Shown: positions 6,815 through 11,148 of the stretch, piece after piece
Numbering within the stretch: the first letter of the stretch is position 1
Layout of the letters: every line of letters begins with the position of its first letter
NCBI GenBank assembly: GCA_947469815.1
Contig: CANIRI010000042.1
Coordinates: 1-11,148, forward strand
DNA from: Comamonadaceae bacterium
GTDB taxonomy: Bacteria; Pseudomonadota; Gammaproteobacteria; Burkholderiales; Burkholderiaceae_C
Direction: 5' to 3'
DNA: 11,148 nt
Translations under genes and position numbers: made by a program
The notes under the pieces: model-generated
What the model was told of the DNA's origin: nothing
The model's database searches: none
The model's input: the letters and a program-made list of their open reading frames with translations, nothing else

Positions 6815-8158
6815 TTAGACCCGGACCACCATGCCGGTGTTCTTGCTGCTGAGCAGCTTGCAGGCGATCAGCGCCACCTCAAAAGGATTGCGCAGCGTGC
6901 TCTCGGCCTCGCTGGCGAAGTTGCTGCGCCGCATGTCGGTGTCGGTGCGGCCGGGCACCAGGCAGTTGACCCGCACGCCCGCATCCGCCCACTCCTCGGC
7001 CAGCCCTTGCGTCATATTGACGATGCCGGCCTTGCTGGCCGAGTAAGGCGTGTAGCCCGCCCGTCCGCGGGTGTAGGACGAGGAGGAGAAATTCAGCAGC
7101 ATGCCCTTGGTCTGCTGCAAGGCGGCCAAACTGGCTTTGGCCACGTAAAAAGCGCCCAAAAGATTCACCTGGATCAGGCTCTCAATGGTCTGCAAGGGCT
7201 GGCTGCCCAGCCCCTCGTGCTGCAGCAAACCGACGGTGTTGACCACAAAATCAATCGAGCCCAGCTGGCCCAGCGCCTGCTGCACGGCCTGTTCCACCTG
7301 CTGGGGCACGCGGATGTCGCAGCCGGTGCTGCGCCCGATCTCCACGGTCTGCGCGCCGGACTCCTGCAAGACGGTGGAGATGGCTTTGCCTATGCCTTTG
7401 GTGCCGCCAAATACCAGGGCGCGGGTGTTGCGCACATTGAGCCCTTGCACTTCTGGGTCCCATTTGGAGGCCAGGGTGCGGAACAGCTCGTCGGCCAGCA
7501 CCATGTCCAGGTCTTCGGTGATTTTGATGTTTTCGCTGCTGCCTTTGACGATGCGCACCCGGCCCATGGGGTTGCATTCCATGTAGATGCCGCAGTCGTC
7601 GGTGAATTCCGACAGGCGCGAAGCCCCCACCTCTTGGTAGGCGCGCAGCAGCGGCGCAAAGTGAAAGCCCTGGGGGGTCTGGCCCCGGTAAATGTGGTTG
7701 CGCTTGGGGATGGACTGGATGAAACCGTCGCGTTCGACAATGATGGTGTCGGTGGTGGGGATGGCGACATCCACCGCCTCATGCTGCTCCAGCGCCTCCA
7801 AGACGTCATGGACGATTTGGGTGGACACAAAGGGCCGCGCCGCATCGTGCAGCACCACTTTAGCGGGCGGGTCGGCCATGAGGTGCTTCAAAGCGGACCA
7901 GGCCGAGGCCTGCCGGCTGTCGCCGCCAATCACGAATTCGGCCTGGGGGTGCGCCGCCAGCAGCTTTTTGGCCAGAGCCAAGGCGTCAGCCGGAACCACC
8001 ACGACCATGCGCGCCTGCGGGTCGTAGCTGTGCAGCGCGATGTAGCTGTGCTCCAGCAGCGAGCGGCCGGCCACGCGGATGAACTGTTTGGGGGTGGGCT
8101 GGTTCAGCCTCATGCCCTGCCCGCCTGCGAGCAGGACAAAAGCGACGCTTTTAGACAT
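6815..8158 (-). CDS. Bifunctional CDP-ribitol synthase (IspD-like cytidylyltransferase + SDR reductase)
   Basis: This 447-residue fusion has two enzyme domains. Residues 1-235 are an IspD/TarI-type cytidylyltransferase: LLAGGQGMR (9-17) with PKQF (23-26) for CTP binding, HDAARPF (104-110), TPQGF (161-165) and VKGSSENIKITEDLD (204-218). Residues 245-447 are a short-chain dehydrogenase: GGTKGIG (251-257) for NAD(P), NTVG (307-310), the serine run at 358-361, and catalytic YSASK (Y372, K376). This order is that of Haemophilus Acs1/Bcs1, which reduces ribulose 5-phosphate to ribitol 5-phosphate and couples it to CTP, giving CDP-ribitol. Other polyol phosphates are possible. The ATG at 8158 overlaps the upstream stop by 8 bases (ATGTCTAA). 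A longer TTG start at 8179 is less likely because conserved sequence begins right after this ATG. Translation is probably coupled to the LicD gene. Confidence 0.85.
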   Translation of the reverse strand: MSKSVAFVLLAGGQGMRLNQPTPKQFIRVAGRSLLEHSYIALHSYDPQARMVVVVPADALALAKKLLAAHPQAEFVIGGDSRQASAWSALKHLMADPPAKVVLHDAARPFVSTQIVHDVLEALEQHEAVDVAIPTTDTIIVERDGFIQSIPKRNHIYRGQTPQGFHFAPLLRAYQEVGASRLSEFTDDCGIYMECNPMGRVRIVKGSSENIKITEDLDMVLADELFRTLASKWDPEVQGLNVRNTRALVFGGTKGIGKAISTVLQESGAQTVEIGRSTGCDIRVPQQVEQAVQQALGQLGSIDFVVNTVGLLQHEGLGSQPLQTIESLIQVNLLGAFYVAKASLAALQQTKGMLLNFSSSSYTRGRAGYTPYSASKAGIVNMTQGLAEEWADAGVRVNCLVPGRTDTDMRRSNFASEAESTLRNPFEVALIACKLLSSKNTGMVVRV

Positions 8159-9803
8159 AGGCGCCCAGCGGGTTGGCAAAGTCGTCTGCGCGCAGGAGCG
8201 CAGGTGCTACACAAAAGCGGGCCTCGAGCTGGTCTATGAGTTGCGGGTCCATGGCCGCATCATAGGTTTGGTACTCCCGCAGCAACTGCACCACGCGCCG
8301 GGTTTTGTTGGGCTTGCCCTCCACGATGCCGCCCAGCAGCTCGAGCCGGGACACCATCATGTGGATCTCGCCCCCGACGTCCTTGGTAGACGGGCTTTGC
8401 AAGTGCGTGGCGTAGTAGGGGTCTGAAATTTCCCAGTCGCCATAGTTCTCGCGCAAATTGCGGGGAATGTCGTCTGGCACGGCAAAGTCCACGTCCAAAA
8501 AACGGACCGTCTGGAGACCGAATTTGCTGAATACAAAGTTTTGGTTGTAGCCAAATGTGCCGTGCACGCCGGTGATCAACTGCCCGTCATGGTCGTAGTA
8601 GACGAATATGTCAATGCAAATAGAGGTCGCTTTGTGCATGACCGGCAATTGGTAGATGCGGTCCAGCCGTATATACCCTTTGAGTAAGCGAAAGGTGGGG
8701 CTTTTCAGCACCAGATCGACCACGGAAAAAATATCCTGCTCCGCGAAAATGCCGACGTCGATATCTTTGTCATGCGCCAGGAAGCCGCCGTTGCGCTGGT
8801 AGCCCAGCAGGGTTCCGGACACCAGAAAAGGCACGATATCAGCGGTCTGCAACAGGGCATTGAGGTCCGTAAGCGCCAATGCAGCCGCATTGCCGTCAAA
8901 TTCCTTGGGCCGCGCCTTGGCGCCTTTGACGTCAGAGTTTTGGAATTGGGCGTCAATCTGCTCGTCGGTTTGCGCCAGCATGGTGGCGAATACCTGGTCC
9001 AGCAGATCGATGGACTGGCGGTACTCGCCCATGCTGGAGTGGGCCTGTGCGCGGCGAAATTGCAGCATCGTGGGGTTACAACCCTCTGGTGCCGGCTTGG
9101 AACACCAGGCAATGCATTCCAGGTATTCCCTGTTCTTGTGGTGGAAGGTCGCCACAATTTGTGCCAACTCGAATGCCACGCGTGGCAAGACAGGCTCCGT
9201 GTGCCGGTGCAGCGCGGTGGCAAACCGTATCCACCGCTGCATAGACTCCGGGGCCAGATCCCCTTCGAGGATCACTTTGACCCGGGTGACGATGGACTTG
9301 GCACACAAGAGCAAAAACTCCGGCGTGACTTCAGTGCGCAGATGGTTTTCCGCCAACAAGAGCGCGCTACTGAGCTGCTCATGGTCCATGCACAGCTCCA
9401 CACAGAAAAACCAGTCCTGGCCGGTCCCGGTGAGTTTTCTGCCGCCGGCTTTGCCGATAGCGATGGTTTTTTTGTCAATGATGCTCTCGACCGTGCGCCG
9501 AATCACATGGAACGGCGAGAGCTTGGCGATGTCGGGGTTGAGCTTTTTGGCAAGAATGGACTGGTAAACCTGCAAGATCATCCAGGGGCGATTCTTGGCG
9601 CTGGAGTTATGGGCCGCGATGGACGCCACAAAAATAACTGCCGGCACGTTTTTCAACTGCCGGCAATAGTCTAGAAAATCTGGGGAGGTGATGAGGTCGA
9701 GCCCATGCTCGTCCACAATCTTGTCGAACTGGTCGAACGACTTTGTCTCAATCATCCGCACCAAGGTGGACAGCAGCCACATCATTTTTTCTTTTGTGGC
9801 CAT
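8151..9803 (-). CDS. LicD/fukutin-family phosphotransferase with helical N-terminal domain
   Basis: The 550-residue protein has a C-terminal LicD-type nucleotidyltransferase-fold domain (about 308-465). VSGTLLGYQRNGGFLAHDKD runs from 328 to 347, with the metal-binding aspartates D345, D347 and D349 in DKDID. A further acidic strand CIDIF (396-400, D398) and LRENYGDWE (450-458) complete the family pattern. Family members move phospho-alcohols from CDP carriers: LicD moves phosphocholine, and human fukutin and FKRP move ribitol 5-phosphate from CDP-ribitol. The next gene is a CDP-ribitol synthase type enzyme, so ribitol phosphate is the likely donor group. Residues 1-300 look all-helical, with one TPR-like stretch (about 251-275), perhaps for acceptor binding. 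There is no signal peptide or membrane span, so it is likely cytoplasmic. Start codon ATG at 9803; GGGCGGG about 10 bases upstream is a weak Shine-Dalgarno sequence. The acceptor may be flagellin, encoded just upstream. Confidence 0.82.
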   Translation of the reverse strand: MATKEKMMWLLSTLVRMIETKSFDQFDKIVDEHGLDLITSPDFLDYCRQLKNVPAVIFVASIAAHNSSAKNRPWMILQVYQSILAKKLNPDIAKLSPFHVIRRTVESIIDKKTIAIGKAGGRKLTGTGQDWFFCVELCMDHEQLSSALLLAENHLRTEVTPEFLLLCAKSIVTRVKVILEGDLAPESMQRWIRFATALHRHTEPVLPRVAFELAQIVATFHHKNREYLECIAWCSKPAPEGCNPTMLQFRRAQAHSSMGEYRQSIDLLDQVFATMLAQTDEQIDAQFQNSDVKGAKARPKEFDGNAAALALTDLNALLQTADIVPFLVSGTLLGYQRNGGFLAHDKDIDVGIFAEQDIFSVVDLVLKSPTFRLLKGYIRLDRIYQLPVMHKATSICIDIFVYYDHDGQLITGVHGTFGYNQNFVFSKFGLQTVRFLDVDFAVPDDIPRNLRENYGDWEISDPYYATHLQSPSTKDVGGEIHMMVSRLELLGGIVEGKPNKTRRVVQLLREYQTYDAAMDPQLIDQLEARFCVAPALLRADDFANPLGAYV

Positions 9804-9829
9804 CAGCTGCTACCCGCCCTTCAATGAAT

Positions 9830-9850
9830 ATGCCGGCCCAGGGCCGGCAT
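9830..9850 (-). terminator. Hairpin after the flagellin gene
   Basis: ATGCCGGCCC and GGGCCGGCAT are perfect 10-bp complementary arms around one base (realistically an 8-bp stem with a 5-base loop), 20 bases after the flagellin stop. The minus-strand sequence that follows is ATTCATT, only partly T-rich. It probably reduces readthrough into the LicD operon without abolishing it. No separate promoter is evident before that operon. Confidence 0.55.
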
Positions 9851-9870
9851 GTGTAAAGCTTCTACCGCTA

Positions 9871-10695
9871 TCAGCCCTTGAGCAGCTGCATGACCTGCTG
9901 CGGCTGCTGGTTGGCCTGCGCCAGCATGGCAGTGGCTGCCTGCTGAATGATTTGGGTCTTGGCCAACTGCGTCGTTGCCAAAGCGTAGTCGGTGTCCATG
10001 ATGGTACTGCGCGATTGCGTGGCGTTCGAGGACACATTGGTCAGATTATCAGCGGCATACTCCATCCGGTTGATACCGGCACCGATGGCGGCGCGTTGGG
10101 TATTGATGTTTTGCAGTGATTCTTCAATGGCCTGAAGCGCTGCGGTGGCTGTGAGCACCTCCGTGATGTCCGCAGACACGATAGCGACCGCAGATCCGGA
10201 TGTAAGACCCATGTTTGCGATTTCAACTGTAATAGTCTGGCCGCTCGATGCACCCGCTTGAAATACAAACGGAACGCTGCCGTCTAATAGAACCTGGTCG
10301 TTCCATTTGGTATCCGTGGCGATTTTGCCAATCTGGGCTTTGAGTTCCAGGAATTCAGTATTTAGATAACCGCGTTGATCCCCGTCATACGTGCCGTTCA
10401 TGGCCTGCACCGCCAGCTCGCGCATGCGCTGCAACATATTGGACTGCTCCACCATCGCCCCCTCCGCCGTCTGCATCATATTGATACCGTCGTTGAGGTT
10501 GCGTACCGCCATATTCAGGCCGCGAATCTGCGAGGTCAAATTCTGACCAATGGCCAAACCGGCCGCATCGTCCTTGGCGGAATTGACGCGTGTGCCCGTG
10601 GAGAGCTGCTCCATCGCCGTGCTCATCGCACGGGAATTGGTTTTCATCGCATTTTGCGAATACATCGCGCTTACGTTGGTATTAATAACTGACAT
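9871..10695 (-). CDS. fliC: Flagellin (short)
   Basis: This 274-residue flagellin is the filament subunit exported by the flagellar type III system. The N-terminal D0/D1 region is clear: MSVINTNVSA, LSTGTRVNSAKDDAAGLAIG (31-50), LNDGINMMQTAEGA (67-80) and LQRMRELAVQAMNGT (88-102, the conserved D1 segment). The C-terminal D1/D0 helix is IGAGINRMEYAADNLTN (204-220) to LLAKTQ-type sequence and QQVMQLLKG. The variable middle (about 140-185) is tiny, so there is almost no D2/D3 domain. GGAGA at 10701-10705 precedes two adjacent ATGs (10698 and 10695). The second gives the canonical MSVINTN start with better spacing. A longer frame to 10785 is rejected because it would cover the promoter. Serine/threonine near residues 140-185 would be exposed and could carry the sugar-phosphate made by the downstream genes (inference). 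Confidence 0.93.
   Translation of the reverse strand: MSVINTNVSAMYSQNAMKTNSRAMSTAMEQLSTGTRVNSAKDDAAGLAIGQNLTSQIRGLNMAVRNLNDGINMMQTAEGAMVEQSNMLQRMRELAVQAMNGTYDGDQRGYLNTEFLELKAQIGKIATDTKWNDQVLLDGSVPFVFQAGASSGQTITVEIANMGLTSGSAVAIVSADITEVLTATAALQAIEESLQNINTQRAAIGAGINRMEYAADNLTNVSSNATQSRSTIMDTDYALATTQLAKTQIIQQAATAMLAQANQQPQQVMQLLKG
9877..10092 (-). repeat. Flagellin C-terminal direct repeat, copy 1
   Basis: This 216-bp stretch aligns without gaps to 10933-11148 at an offset of 1056 bases and encodes the conserved C-terminal flagellin helix. The two copies differ mainly at synonymous sites, so they are paralogues under strong constraint or occasional gene conversion. Confidence 0.8.
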
Positions 10696-10700
10696 CATGC

Positions 10701-10705
10701 TCTCC
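10701..10705 (-). promoter_or_regulatory. Ribosome binding site of flagellin
   Basis: GGAGA is followed by GC, ATG, ATG. The distance to the second ATG (10695) is near optimal and supports the MSVINTN start over the first ATG and over the upstream-extended frame. Confidence 0.65.
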
Positions 10706-10773
10706 AATAATGAGAAAAATGAGGTGGCAAATTCGACGAAACGATTGCCAGCTTCAACATACCAACAAGTAAA

Positions 10774-10789
10774 AGCAAGAGCCATGCCT
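10774..10789 (-). promoter_or_regulatory. Sigma-54 (RpoN) type promoter of flagellin
   Basis: The minus strand reads AGGCATGGCTCTTGCT. The established consensus TGGCACG-N4-TTGC[AT] is matched at GGCA, the following G and TTGCT, with the required 10 bases between GG (-24) and GC (-12). Transcription would start near 10764, about 68 bases before the flagellin start codon. Confidence 0.65.
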
Positions 10790-10804
10790 GGAAATATCTA
10801 CTGT

Positions 10805-10843
10805 ATTGCCGGTTTTACGGCAATGTCTTACCGGGTATTGCCG
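10805..10843. promoter_or_regulatory. Triple ATTGCCG half-site cluster (probable enhancer)
   Basis: ATTGCCG (10805-10811), its inverse CGGCAAT (10818-10824) and ATTGCCG again (10837-10843) lie about 40-80 bases upstream of the predicted sigma-54 start. Sigma-54 promoters need an NtrC-family activator bound nearby. This cluster is the natural candidate site for a flagellar activator of the FlrC/FleR/FlbD type. The regulator is inferred. Confidence 0.45.
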
Positions 10844-10883
10844 CAGGCGTCAAAATTCCATGTACGACCCCCGCCCTGGCAAT

Positions 10884-10911
10884 AAAAAAGCCCGTCTAAG
10901 ACGGGCTTTTT
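10884..10911 (-). terminator. Intrinsic terminator of the upstream flagellin gene
   Basis: AGCCCGTC-TAA-GACGGGCT is a perfect 8-bp stem, extended by A/T runs on both sides, which gives a T-tract in the minus-strand transcript. It begins 18 bases after the stop at 10930. It is symmetrical and could work in both directions. Confidence 0.92.
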
Positions 10912-10929
10912 ACGTAGGCGGCTTTACCG

Positions 10930-11148
10930 TTATTTCAGTAACTGCATGACCTGCTGTGGCTGTTGGTTCGCCTGGGCCAGCATGGCAGTGGCGGCCTGCT
11001 GAATAATCTGGGTCTTGGCCAGCTGCGTCGTGGTTATTGCATAGTCGGTGTCAATAATCGTGCTACGCGATTGCGTGGCGTTAGCCGATATATTGGACAG
11101 ATTATCAACGGCATATTCCATCCGGTTGATACCGGCACCAATGGTGGC
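10930..11148 (-). CDS. fliC: Second flagellin, C-terminal part (runs off right edge)
   Basis: The frame is open from the right edge to TAA at 10930-10932, giving the last 72 residues of a flagellin: ATIGAGINRMEYAVDNLSNI, then ANATQSRSTIIDTDYA, TQLAKTQIIQQAATAMLAQ and a QQVMQLLK end. It is the conserved C-terminal D1/D0 helix that packs in the filament core and carries the type III chaperone/assembly region. It differs from the neighbouring flagellin at a handful of residues (for example AITTTQ against ALATTQ) and lacks its final glycine. It lies upstream in the same direction, so this is a tandem flagellin array, but it has its own strong terminator and the downstream copy its own promoter. 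The start and promoter lie outside the window. Confidence 0.92.
   Translation of the reverse strand, partial: ATIGAGINRMEYAVDNLSNISANATQSRSTIIDTDYAITTTQLAKTQIIQQAATAMLAQANQQPQQVMQLLK
10933..11148 (-). repeat. Flagellin C-terminal direct repeat, copy 2
   Basis: Gap-free match to 9877-10092 (offset 1056 bases). The repeat may continue beyond the window into the rest of the second flagellin gene. Confidence 0.8.

Noticed and set aside
6815..8158. Housekeeping IspD of isoprenoid synthesis
   Set aside because: The fused SDR domain and the LicD neighbour fit the CDP-polyol family; no ispF follows.
8159..8179. TTG start adding seven residues (MPTRWAP) to the CDP-ribitol synthase
   Set aside because: Conserved cytidylyltransferase sequence begins just after the ATG at 8158, which also forms the usual tight overlap with the upstream stop.
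6794..8239. Plus-strand open frame (481 codons) opposite the CDP-ribitol synthase gene
   Set aside because: The minus strand has intact cytidylyltransferase and SDR motifs in one frame; the plus-strand product is low-complexity His/Gly/Ala-rich.
8772..9674. Plus-strand open frame (300 codons) opposite the LicD gene
   Set aside because: Shadow of a real gene; no Shine-Dalgarno sequence or domain.
9785..9797. A-rich tract (AAAAGAAAAAA) at the start of the LicD gene as a phase-variation switch
   Set aside because: The longest run is only six A's, too short to expect frequent slippage.
10696..10785. N-terminal extension of the flagellin from an ATG at 10785
   Set aside because: Flagellins begin at MSVINTN-like sequence, a ribosome site precedes the ATG pair at 10695-10698, and the extension would include the predicted transcription start.
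10814..10821. GCCGTAAA on the minus strand as a sigma-28 -10 box for flagellin
   Set aside because: No TAAAGTTT-like box lies 11 bases upstream; the match is better explained as part of the ATTGCCG inverted repeat.

Overview
The window looks like the chromosome of a motile, GC-rich Gram-negative bacterium. The flagellin style (N-terminal MSVINTN, short variable region, C-terminal QANQQPQQVMQLLK), the gene density and the base composition suggest a betaproteobacterium, most likely Burkholderiales/Comamonadaceae-like. That placement is inference. All complete genes lie on the minus strand; only a partial repeat-protein gene at the left edge is on the plus strand.

Layout, left to right. (1) 1-479 (+): the C-terminal end of a protein built from 19 consecutive octapeptide repeats. 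(2) 547-6536 (-): an apparent three-gene operon, in transcription order: a 1248-residue repeat protein with about 13 units of roughly 90 residues; a 103-residue miniature of it with one unit and similar ends; and a 619-residue serralysin-like zinc metalloprotease that has lost its RTX calcium repeats. None has a Sec signal peptide. All end in short C-terminal strands of the kind seen on type I secretion substrates. A strong sigma-28 (FliA) type promoter match precedes the operon. (3) 6815-9803 (-): a two-gene operon: a LicD/fukutin-type phosphotransferase with a helical N-terminal extension, then a fused IspD-like cytidylyltransferase/short-chain dehydrogenase of the Acs1/Bcs1 (CDP-ribitol synthase) type. 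(4) 9871-11148 (-): two tandem flagellin genes, the upstream one cut by the window edge. A clean intrinsic terminator, a sigma-54 type promoter and a cluster of ATTGCCG half-sites lie between them.

How it may work together (inference). The window reads as a flagellar accessory island. Flagellins are made from a sigma-54 promoter. The next genes could make CDP-ribitol and transfer ribitol phosphate to a surface acceptor, with the adjacent flagellin as an obvious candidate. The sigma-28-type promoter would place the secreted repeat protein, its miniature and the protease in the late flagellar programme, suggesting a surface layer, sheath or adhesin made together with the filament. No RNA genes, insertion sequences or CRISPR arrays were seen.
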